From contig VXAZ01018984.1 in the NCBI GenBank assembly GCA_013399875.1, positions 5,681,503-5,745,502 on the forward strand: DNA of 64,000 nt, given 5' to 3'. Positions 35,848 through 46,887 of the stretch are shown one piece after another. Both the position numbers and the translations under genes were made by a program. Position 1 is the stretch's first letter; the number at the start of each line of letters is the position of its first letter. The DNA is from Gymnorhina tibicen. Its lineage: Eukaryota; Chordata; Aves; Passeriformes; Artamidae. A model generated the notes under the pieces. That model was not told where the DNA came from and ran no database searches. It worked only from the letters and a program-made list of their open reading frames with translations.

Positions 35848-38800
35848 GTGAGTGAATAGTCAGGGGAGTAGGAGGTGCAATTCCAGTCTAATTACAGTCT
35901 AAACAATGTATGTCATCCATGAAACTAAAGGATTTAAAACAGAGGCCTTTTTATGTACATTATCCAGCCACCCAAATATGAATTGGTTCTGATATCCCTT
36001 CGGGTTTCTTCCCCATATCTGTAGTCATGCAAGACAAGCAGATGGTTATAGTTTCAGGTTCTTGTCCTTCCCATCAGAACAAGACATTCTAAAAAGCAGT
36101 AGGATTGAATCAGTTGTACACACACATATTGGCAGATATGACCATCGTCCTTCCATGCTGCCTGATTTTGTCATGTAATTTAAGGAATGTAATCCACAGC
36201 ACTGACAATGACATTTATCATGTAACAGTTTGAAAGACAGTTTGTCATACAGAGGGGCTCAGACCTCATTAAAATCTCATTCCCAGCCAGCATCTGGTGA
36301 TGGAGGACTTGATACAGGTAAGGAAAGTTCACTGTAGGGTCAGAGCTGGAGGATGGGGATGAAATTTCTTCTGACATCTGCCAGGGGATAGATCTTCTGT
36401 GTAGGGTGTTGTGACAAGACAAGGGCATGAAGTAGACCTTTTCTTCTGGACAGCAGAGGGTAGGATCTGCCCTGCAGAATCTGCTGCTTTTAGATTTCTA
36501 GCCAGTGGATTGGCAGTTCAGGCTACCATTTCCAACTGAGCGTGACAGTGACTTGCCTCACTCCCTTAAAGCAACTTCATTTAGGATACTTCTAAAATTA
36601 CTCTAATTTCAAGAACTGCTCATGCACACATGGATTCAATAAGCTTTAATATAACTGATAAGTGTATTTAACTATATTAGTAATTTAGTCTTCCTTTGGA
36701 CTGTGTTCTCAGTTATCACCTGACAGTGAATTTTTGCTACAGAATGTCTGGTTATTTTGTGTATAGCACGTGAAACATACATATTTTCATAACAACTGGA
36801 GATGTATTTGCAGGAGTGTGAAGTTTCACTTGCAGAGTTTGAAATTGTAATCAACAAACTGTTCTTTAATTTAGACAAAGCAAGCATATCAAACACAAAT
36901 ATTAACCATTATATCTTTCAGTGAATACTTTAATGTAATAACAAAAGATTTGGAAGTAATTCACCAAAGCTATAAAACTCGTACATGCATGTCCCATGCT
37001 GATCATAACACAATTTGTTTACCAAGGAAGAGGGAAGTCTTGCTTACCTGGCAGAAAGCAGGGGAAAAACAGTTTCTCTTTGTCATTTACCACGTCTGTC
37101 TGCGTGGGCTTTACAAAAACAAATACATCAAGTATATCAAAATACCATATTTGATTTCCAGTCAGTGTTACCTGGTAGAGGTACAAGGGTAGATTTTGAT
37201 TCATCATATAAAAAACTCCAGACATACCTTCTTCAGTGCAAAGCGTGGTGGTTTGGAACACAAATAGGTGTCACTGGCAAAGAATACCTAAATACAGATG
37301 GATGTGAATCAGTGCAAGGACTTTACAACTCTGCAAGAACATGAAGGAGGAAAAGCCAGTGAGAATGCCAGTGGTTTGTTGCTAAGATTGGGAGGCAGTG
37401 GTCTAGGCTCTCAGTTCTGCTACTGATCTGCTGCACACAGACACATAATTTTCTCTTTCATTTTGTTAAATCAGCCACAGCATCTCAGGGTCACAATGAG
37501 ACAGTAAGCTCAGTTGGTCCTGTGGGTGCCTTCTGAAATGGAAATAGAGGAAAGCAACCTTTGCTGCAATGTGGGGCAGGTGAAAGTTAAACTGTGCTGT
37601 CACCCTCTCTTTTCTGCTTCTTCCTCCAGTGAAATACAACCCAGATTTTGAACAGGAATAAAAAGACCCTTGACTCTTTCTGGGTGTTCTGGGTTTATTA
37701 ATAAAGTGGTTCCGAATAACAGTTTTCTCTTCCTGAGTCCTGAGGATAGGCAAGTTTTCTTTTTTATTTTCCCCACAGCCTGTATTCCTGTTTCCTGACA
37801 GTGGCCACAGCTGGCCACGCATCATGGTAGAGTAACCAGATCTTTATTCCCAAGTCAGCAAATTCTGTATGTGTCAGGGGTGGTGCATGGGTGTTGCCAC
37901 CTACTGCAAGCCTACCTCCCCAGCTTGCTGCCCTGCACATTCCGCCTACATCTATTTAGACTGCTCTGTGAGGCTGTGAGTTTAAAACTGTGATGTTTTT
38001 AAAGAGTAGTCATTTGTATTAAGAAAATAAACTTTTAAAGAGTTTTTTTTTGGGTGGGTAGAGGAGTAGGGTGCAGAGGAGAGTTGGAGAGAGGAAGTGT
38101 ATAAAGTTACCCAGGAAGATAAAAGATTAGTGGGATTCCGTATGTACTGGGGCAAGACTTGACCTGGAAATAGCAGGGATTTAAGGAGCACAGTGTCTGT
38201 TGGATGTACATCCCTTTAAGCATGGTTTTACGGGTTATTGGACACAAGCCAAGCAGTCTGTAGTCTTTTTTTGCTAATGGTTGGTGTTTCAGGGATTGTT
38301 AATCCTTCCTGTGGTGTTCACACACAGAAGTTTGTGACAGAAGAGCACAAATCCCCCAAAATGGTGTCTTTTGGGATCTCAGTAGGTGTCATGTCACAGT
38401 AGTCCAGAGCTCTGTATGGGCTAATTTCTCCTGGGAGCATTACAGGCTGAAATTTTTGGCCTGTGATGATTGTTTCCAAGCTGCTCCTTTTCTTATCACA
38501 GTACAAAGCTGACCCAGGAGTTCGTGGCATGATGACATGTACTAAACCTTCCAACAACATAATACACTCAGCAGCTCTAGGAAGTGGCTGTTCAGCAGCA
38601 GCAGCAAATGAAACTGGTCAGCCGGTGACTCAGCTCCACGCACACGAATTGTCATTGCATTAATCACCATTATCTCTGAAAACCTGTCAAGTTTCCCAGA
38701 AAATGGCTCTTGCAGAGGGCTTGGAGGGCCATCAAGTTCAGCCTGTTTTAGACAGCTTTTCTGACTCACCTCTCTTGGTTCAACAGCAGAAGGGCTTTCA

Positions 38801-40294
38801 GGGCATTTGCAAGCCATGAAAGGGCAAAGGTTGTTAGTCTGAGGCAGAAACAGGGTAATGAGTGACTCAGCCAACCAGCAGAGGAGGAGGGGGGAGACCA
38901 CATTTTCCATAGTGTGGGCCACAAATACAGAAGCTGTAAAGCAATGGGAAATCAGTGTGAGACCTTTTGCCCCTTCACACCATGCCCTGCTGTCTCAAGC
39001 TTCTTCCTTAGTCGCAAAGGAGCTGCCCCATAGCTAAAGGTCTGCAGAGGTCGCCCCTCCAAACCACTGAGCTCTTTCACTCTTTGACAGTCAGACTGGT
39101 ATTCAGGTGAAGTTGACTTTAGCTGGTGAAACATGCACAAATAACCTCAATTAGTGCATTAACCTGGCTGACCAGGTGGTAAAAGGCTCCATGCAATGCT
39201 GAATGCCCTCAGAAAAGATTTGACTCACTAGCTGGGAAGAGAAATGATAAAACCAAATAAGAGGAAGGCTTTCTCTAGACCAGGTTGTAATTATGCTGCA
39301 TGCATCTTGGTGCCTCAGGATGCTATGGAGTTGGGATTAGAGAAATTTGTGTTAATATGTGACCAGTAAGCAGTGCAGTCCCCAGGTAACCTCCTGATGA
39401 GAAGATTTTTTTTAACTCTGCATGGCCATTACTAGGAAAAAACTCTCTTAAACACAGTAAGTGCCCACATCTACATTCCTAATCATCCATACTGGCTGTT
39501 GTCAGAGGTAGGATCCTGAGTGGAATGTTTGGTCTAAATCCATACTTTTAAGCAGTTTTTGATCCATCTGTGAATTCAGACATGGGTTCTACAGCTTTGT
39601 ACTTTGTAGCTTAAGCCTGTCAGTACAGAACTCTCTAATGGAGCTAACTTCTCAGCCAATAGACTGGCTGTGGGCTGATTGGTGAGGGGTGAGTCAACTG
39701 ATTTTAAATAAATCACCCTAGAACTGTCTTCTCTGATCTCCAAAGTGCATATCCTCCTGCTGTTGTAGCAGGATCTTCATGTGAAAATGAAAACACAGAA
39801 TTTCATCTGAAGCTTTAGTTCTCCCAGAGTACTTTAAAGCAGACACAATTTTATATTCACAACACAAAAACCTGATCCATTCTGTATTTCACTTGAGAAT
39901 GTAATTTATTTTCAATCTCCCTCTGAGAAAGGTGCTATGATAATAAATGAAAACATAAATTCCCTTGAATTGCTGTTCTTTTGCTTTTTATATTGCTGCT
40001 GAGATTTTTGCTAGCCTTGGCTTCTCTTCCTGACTGCCTTTGAGTCTATTAAGTGACATTTCTTAATGGTTCCAGTTGGTGTTTAGAAGAGGAGACAATC
40101 CTCTCTCAAATCCAAGGGGTCGATGAGTCTGAATCAGAATTTTTTCAAAACCAGGTTTACTTCAGATCCAATATGATATATCTGGCCAGAGCCAGTAAAA
40201 GAAGAGAGGCTTCTCTGCAGAGCTAGTTAGTTGGCATTCTTGCCCACAGCTGCCAGGCATAAAGATCTGCTTACCATGATTTGGAACAGGGAAC

Positions 40295-40588
40295 TTGAAT
40301 TTTTTTTTAAACTGTATTGTAGTCTGTCTTGCTGGGTTTCTTCTTCATGGACACAATGGATACTTAGACATTTATGGGGACAAAGTGACAGATTCAATAA
40401 CTTGTGGACATTTGGCAGGACTGCTTTCAGCTGCATTTGTAGTGCTATGTGTTTTTCTTCTTTGTCTTTCGTATCCCAGGAAGTTCCTTTGGCTATTCTG
40501 GAAAAGCTTGCATGTTGCTTCAGAATTTTTCTGTGAAAGTTCTTCGTATCCTCTTGTTTGTGCAACAGAACCAAATGCCAGAGCCTGA
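40295..40588 (+). other. 97-codon open frame with a membrane-like segment (unproven)
   Basis: The middle of the frame reads HGHNGYLDIYGDKVTDSITC followed by a hydrophobic run, AGLLSAAFVVLCVFLLCL, then basic and aromatic residues (SYPRKFLWLFW). This is the layout of a transmembrane helix with a cytosolic basic flank. The region is also open on minus (143 codons, 40227-40658), which T-rich sequence can produce by chance. An acceptor-like 'aaactgtattgtag' lies at about 40309-40322. I do not recognise a family. Confidence 0.12.
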
Positions 40589-41886
40589 GTGTTTGTGATG
40601 AAATACAGTTTTTGTTTTCCAGACAGACCTGCTTGTGACATATAAATGCTGGCAGCATGAAGCAACTGTTGTGACACAGCTTGTCAGGAAAGTAAATCTG
40701 GGCTTTGGGCTTTCACCACTTTGGGCTCCTGGTGACAGGTGTCCAAGTGGCTGCTGCCTCACTGGTCTGCTTGTATCCATAAAACCTCACACCACTAACT
40801 CGCAGCAAAGAGGCTCAACACCCAGTGAGTACTATAACAAGACTATCACTATAACAACAGGAAAAAAGCACAAAGGCTTCTCAGATATGATCAGATGCTG
40901 TTACATCTCTTCTCATGTTTCTCTGCTGTTCCAGTGAGCAGCACCTTGTTCTGGACAATGCAAATTGTGTGTTGCTGTCACAGCTGTTAGTGATACTATG
41001 AGCAGCAAGAGCCAGCCTTATATTCAGTTCTTTCAGTGGGCAGTGTGCAGTTGACAATTTCCTTTTAAATGTCCTTTAATGCAGTAACACAGCCCTGCTT
41101 ACTGTAGGTACCGAATGTGGTATTTCAGTAGCTTGACTATGGACAGAGAAGTGCCTCTAAAACCTGCCAGCAACTCTGTGTTGCTGTAATCCACAGTATG
41201 GCAAGCACATGAGGTAAACAGGCTTGTGCCAGTGCTCATAAGACAGAAATAATGATTTTAACAAGCGGGTGTTTGGGTTGGGGTTTTTTTTGGAAGTGGT
41301 GTTAAGATTCATCAAGTAATTTTTGAGATATATGACTGTCCTCTTGCTATTTGAGCTGGATGGAGGGAATCAAATGGCCATGTGTCATCCTTACCCTGCA
41401 AAGCTGAGCCAGTGACGTTGAGTGTGAGGAGTGTGAGTCCCTTCCAAGTCTTAGGGGACGTGTTAGAAGTCTTTAGACCAAAAGGTCATATTCTGAATTA
41501 AAGGATGGAGATGCATGCTCTTCATTTCTTAGCTGAAATTTCTGAAATATCTCTACTGGTAAATGATGCTTTTCATACAAGTGGGTAGCCCCTTGAGGGA
41601 TAGCTCACAGTTGTAAATTCTGCTTATAAATTTTAATTAATCTTTATTTCAATAGATACTGATTTCTACTAGGTCAATGTGTACTTAGTGAACAGTGAGA
41701 GGCCTCTATGCAGTCTGCTGCTTTATGCAGTACTTTTGATTGAACATGTAATTTCAATTACTGTCAATCTGGCTTTATCAAAAAGTTCTTTTAAGAGTTT
41801 ATCTTTTTTTTCAGTTTACAGATGCCACCAAAAGTAGCATTGGCATTTTCATACTGCATTATTAGCTACAGAAAAGCACAACTATT

Positions 41887-41900
41887 AAAAAAAAAAAAAA
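41887..41900 (+). repeat. Poly-A run (14 A)
   Basis: A14 followed by caggaaaaaagc. No retroposed gene was recognised upstream. Confidence 0.85.
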
Positions 41901-42119
41901 CAGGAAAAAAGCAATATGTACAACAAGGGCCAGATTTAAGACAGGAAAGTACCTACATGTCCTATAGCAATGTAAATCCTTCTCAATGTCTGAGCCAAAC
42001 TCTCTAAGTCTTTTAAAAAGCCCTGGGCTCCTTAAGGCCAGATTTTCAGCAGTATTTGTAAGAGAGTGTTGAGGGACTGTGAACTCTGGTCATTTCCGCA
42101 TTAGAAGCTTCAAGATAAA

Positions 42120-42300
42120 GATATCTAGCTAGTGTGATTTTCAGAGGATTTTCATAATATGCGGTACTTAGGCATTTTTCAAAATTCTGCAGCTGTCTGT
42201 ATCTGCATCTTTAAGCCCTTAAATACTTCCATAAATCCGGACCTAACATCTTTGGGCTGCATCTCAATGTTAGACTTCAACATTAAAATTTTCCTGGTGA
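42120..42300. repeat. Decayed ancient palindromic repeat (tentative)
   Basis: The stretch has the vocabulary of an old, palindromic amniote interspersed repeat that I recall from turtle and bird genomes: 'gattttcagagg', 'acttaggcatttttcaaaattc', 'taagcccttaaatacttcc' and 'acctaacatctttgggctgc'. A related phrase, 'ggccagattttcagcag', lies just upstream at about 42038. It is highly diverged, so family and edges cannot be fixed by eye. Confidence 0.33.
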
Positions 42301-42536
42301 AACTAAATAAATGTCCTACTTCTCAGAAGTCAGCAGGAGTGAGTCAGAACTTCTGAAGTTCGGACTCTGATTATGACTGTGCTTAACTCCCTGATGTTTG
42401 TTACTTGAGGTTTGTTACTTAGTTTGATTGCAATTAAACTTGCTTGCTTTGAAGTGCTGCTGTTTACTGAATTTCACTGCAGCTGATCAAGTTAACCAAT
42501 GACTGCTACAACCCTACTGCTGAAAAAATGGCTTCT

Positions 42537-42553
42537 GGGGGGTTTTTCCCCCC
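42537..42553. repeat. G6-T5-C6 hairpin
   Basis: Six G, five T and six C form a perfect 6-bp all-GC stem with a 5-nt loop, followed by another T5. It stands out in AT-rich surroundings. Confidence 0.75.
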
Positions 42554-44823
42554 TTTTTGTCTTTTCTCATCTTTGGTGTTCTGAAACAGTTCTGCCAGCA
42601 CAAAGAAGCGTGCAAGGGCATGCTGCTGTGGGTAGAGAGGACAAAGATGTGGAGAGGATTTTGGTTGTCAGTAATTAGGACAGTTGGTGCTGCCTGGCTT
42701 CACACTTGGCTTCAGTTTGCGTAGTTACACGTGAGATTCAGCCCTGCACTGGAACCCCAGGTGGCTAAGGGCAAGGAGGTGGAACAGGGCCTGAATCCCA
42801 CATTCACTGGGGAGAGGGCAAGGAATGTGCCCATGTGTTCGGGACTCTTTAATCCCTACCCACTTCCCACTTTGAAAGCGTCAGCTAGGGTGGCTACAAG
42901 ACTGGGAGGCATTTATGTATTATGGTGATGAAGGGTCGTGAAAATTTGGGGTGTGTTAAACTTCTGGAGAAAAAATATGTGACTTCCCTTCTTCCTGACA
43001 ATGCAAGTGGTGATAAGCCCCAGGGAATCATACCATTCTCTGATAGCAGCATTCGAGTTCCCTCCTCTGCTCTGAGGACATTTCATTTCAGGGATATAAG
43101 GATAGTAATAAAAGCTTTCTCCACACCTTCTTCCCAGAGCAATTCCCCAGTTCATAGCTGCCTGTCCAAAGCTACGTCAGTAATATTCCAGTATTCAGCC
43201 CAATAAAAATTTTGTCAAGAAAGCATAAAGTTTCTGTCAGATCTTTTCCATTAAAAATCACTTTTATAGCAGCAGGCTGTAACAAGCACACAGCTATGGA
43301 GTGAAAGTGTGAAATGATGAGAAATTTGGACAGTGTTATCATCCAATGGGGACTCAGTGGCAGGCCACTTAGAATGCCTCCAGTGTATGGAGCGTGACAA
43401 CCAGAATATTTTTCACAACAGATTATAATGTAAGAAATTTATTACAGATCTCAGAGGGGAATAACCCACACCACTGATTCTAGTCCTTCCCCCCAGATAT
43501 ATTACTCAGATAATATAAAGTCATAACTCCTTGTAAATTATTTATGATCCTGTCCCACCTTAGATTAAAAAATATTTCTGCTGGATACTTGCAGGGTTAA
43601 TATCTGTAGCCCTGTGTTTGATTTGCTGAAAGGCACAGTAGTTTCTATAGTCAATTGGAGGTGTATAGCATTTGCTTTGTCTGGTAACTACACAGCTGGT
43701 TGTGATATGATCAGAAACAGGACATGCAACCATGACCAGAACAAGTAGATCCAAACACAGAAAGCCGCTGCAGCCCAGGTCGAAGAAGGTTATTCAGTGA
43801 AAGAATTTGCATCATGATCACTGACTGAAATGAATCTGATTCATAGGATATCTCTGTTTAATCTTTCATGATGGATCATAACACCAAGAGCATTGTGACA
43901 TGAACCAAACTTGGCATTCATCAGATTAATTCCTCATTTTTTATCGAGAAGTCAGGAATGTTGATAATTTGCAGCATATTTGTAGCAGACAGCAATGTCT
44001 GCATGACAGGCAATATAAGTCAACTACCAGTTCTGTGTGTGCTAATGCATTCAGGAAACAGCACACTACTCAAAAACTGACTTAAGAATATAAGTAGTCT
44101 GAGATAGTGGCTTCCACTGTGAATGAAGAGGCTTACCACAAATAATGGGTGAGTTAGTTTAAGAATAAGGAGTACATTCTGATCTGCACCAGACTTTAAG
44201 CTGTTGTAGACTAAAAAAATGTGCTGGAAAAGGAAAAGATTTTTAGAGTCCTAAAAATGAAAAGTTTATGAGCAGTGCAGAATTAATCATGGAAGGCTTA
44301 CTTGACCTTGCACTTCAAGGTTAAACAAATAACTTGGGATAAAAAGGAGGGTTTTTACAGAACATAAATTTAGCCAAACTTGTCTACAGCTGTATTTCTT
44401 CACTTTCCTCTGAGTATCTTGTGACTAGTCATTATCAGACACAAGATGATGGACTTGAGGGCACCCTGGTCTTACCCAATCTGTTATTTCTTCTGTAAAC
44501 TACTTTCAAACAGCCTTGTACCTCATTTATTAATCATGGGTTATAAGAAAGAAGGGGACCAGAATGACAGGGCAAGATGAACACCCCCTTCATCAACATG
44601 CTCTTCTATGGTCTCTCTTTCTTCCTTATCACAAGAAAATAGCTGCAAAAGCCCATCCCTTTCATTTTCGGAGAGGCTTCTTGGGTGTCCTGACTTGGCA
44701 GTTTGAGTTGGTGCAAAGCAATGAGTACCTTTATCCCAGCAGTGGTGCAGGGTATCAGTACTGTGGGGCTGAGCGGTGGATGCAAGGCTTCTTGTTGCCT
44801 CTTCTGTGAAAGGAAGCATCGCC

Positions 44824-44849
44824 ATGAAAATCACGTCAGTGATGCACAG
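44824..44849 (+). other. Possible first coding exon end (unproven)
   Basis: An ATG in good Kozak context (gcatcgccatga) is followed by 8 codons (MKITSVMH) plus AG and then a consensus donor (cacag/gtaagc at 44850). Unspliced, the frame stops at once (TAA within the donor). No CpG island or clear promoter lies upstream, and no second exon could be paired with it. Confidence 0.12.
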
Positions 44850-46756
44850 GTAAGCGAGGAGTAAAACTAATAAATCAAAGCTTTCATTGTTAGCAAGGTT
44901 TTACTTCTGTGGTAACTCGTAAGCTATGATACCCTTTTCTTGGAAAAGTGAGAGAAAATGGTATATCCAAGATCCCAGGGTGAAAGTTCACAGTGGGGAA
45001 TGTCCCTACAGTTCAAACTATCACTGCGTGTGCCTTCTAGGTGGTTCAATAGCTGGTGGCTGGCTGGAGTCCTTTCACATCCTGTGGGCTCCTTTTTGTG
45101 AGTCTTTTGAAGCTGCCCCTTTCTGTGTGTAACAGTCTGTTGTTGTCACATTCCTGGTTACATTCCTAAGAGTCCCAGTGCTACTGAGGTGCTGATGGAA
45201 CAAAGCAGAGCCTGAGCAATGTGTGTGTTTCTGGGACTAGCACCTGCTATCAGCTCACTGGCTCAAGTGGTGTCCTGTGACCTAATTAGTGGTAGATTTT
45301 ACTGTGTTAGAAAGCAGTGCTACCCTAAACTTTTTCTGTGTATGATTTAAAATCCTTTGTTATGGTACCGAAGAAGAAAAGAATTATCCTTCACTTTTAT
45401 TGGAAAGAATGGACAATCTATTCCATGCATCAGAAGAAGAGAAAATGGATGTTGTCTGTATCCCTAAAGGTATCTTGATCCCTTAGGGAAGAAGAGAGGA
45501 GAGATTGGGTAGGGGGTTACAGAACTTCCAGCACAGAGGGGTGTATTTAAGAGAGCTCCTCCTAGATATTATCCAAAGCATAATTTAGTCATGGATGTAT
45601 GTCTGGCAGGCCAGGTGTAAGGGCAGGACAAGAAATCAGTTGTTTAGGTAGAGAGAAATTATTTTGAGATAAACATCATAGAAGTTAGAGTATGGCCATT
45701 CTTGTATCACAGATGTACTTTGCAATTGTCTAGATGAGTTTAGTGGAACAAGGTATTTCTCTTGGCTTGGCTAGAATTATAAAAGAGTGCATCCACAAGG
45801 ACACAGCACTCCAGCACACTTCCTGCAATCAGGTCAGGGGATGAGAGGAGGCAGAAAAGTGTCTAAAACGTGATGCTTGCTTAAAGCTGCTTGCAAGAAC
45901 ATTAGACCAGAACTAATATTGAAGTCATGTTGTAGGACATAAACATCCATCCATCTGTGCTTTTCCTCAGTCAGGTCAGTGCACTTCATGCTGAAAGTGG
46001 GGTTGAGGCTTCAAACTAGGAAGAAATTTGTTTTATGCCTTCTTCCAAAGGAAGTTTTGAAAAAAAAGTTTACATTTACTGCAATGTGTTGTTAGATTTT
46101 ACATCCTGACCTGTTGATGATTTCATCACTTAAACTTCTTGATGTATTGATTTGATTTTACTCATGACCTTAATGTGATCATCAGATTGTTCTATCTTTA
46201 ATTACCTTGGTAAAATTGTAGTATATTAGCTCAGTGAAGTGCTAATTTAAGTGCCTCTTTGCTTGCTCAACCTCTTCTAGAAAACTCATTTTAAAAAGTC
46301 AACATAACAGGTTTCATCTGTCAAATTTTGCAGCATGGACATTGCGTTCAGCAGGTACAAATAACCTTCAGCAAAGAAGATTGCAAGTCAGTGGTTTCTG
46401 ACAAACTTACTATCCAAGCCTTTTGGCCTGACCTACTAAGAGAAAAAGCATATCTGTACCAGAAACTGTGTGGTGGGACAAGGGAAATAAGCCATTCGTT
46501 AGAGAGATTTAGCAAACAGAACATTTTCAGAACTGCCCATGTGGGGTAACTTGTATGGATTCAGGGCTCTGTCCTACAGCCAGTGAAGGCAGGGAATAGG
46601 AACATTTCAGTGAATAATTTAAAAGGTTTCATAAACCAAACCCTAGTTCATTGTGCTCCTACAAGCCACTTAGAGGGCTATCCCTCCTGTATGTTGCTTC
46701 CATTATGGGCAGAGTGTCAGAGGAGAATTTATGGGAGACATTGCCTGGAGTCCTGG

Positions 46757-46887
46757 TTAAATTTTTCTCATGTCCCCCCATATGATTTACCTTTTCTTTC
46801 TGATTCTCCTCCCCACGGGCACGTGTGATGGGAGAGTGAGAAGTAGCTGCATGGTACTTTGTTGCCAGCTGGTGTTAAACCACCACA
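46757..46887 (+). mobile_element. Fragment of an ERVL-type LTR (3' end)
   Basis: The minus-strand reading matches the U5 edge of the LTR at 1.34 kb: a gtggtttaac-accagctggcaac-type edge at 46887, then agtaccatgcagct, a cttctcactctccc block and 'aggagaatcagaaagaaaagg'. Retroviral sense is therefore plus, opposite to the LTR at 1.34 kb. Only the last ~130 bp can be followed, and an unalignable patch lies near 46766-46785. Upstream DNA does not match, so it is truncated or too diverged to see. No internal viral sequence is present. Confidence 0.6.

Larger units (their letters stand above)
35848..42119. other. Non-coding unique sequence
   Basis: No supported gene. Contents listed elsewhere are a both-strand-open stretch at 40.2-40.7 kb, an A14 run at 41887-41900 and a short G/T tract at 41266-41293. 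No known transposon was recognised. Confidence 0.55.
42301..46756. other. Non-coding unique sequence
   Basis: No supported gene. It contains the G6/C6 hairpin at 42537, a possible first exon ending at 44849 and an isolated TATA-like box at 45778-45785. Confidence 0.55.

Noticed and set aside
45778..45785. TATAAAAG box
   Set aside because: An isolated motif with no downstream exon, CpG patch or initiator that I could support.
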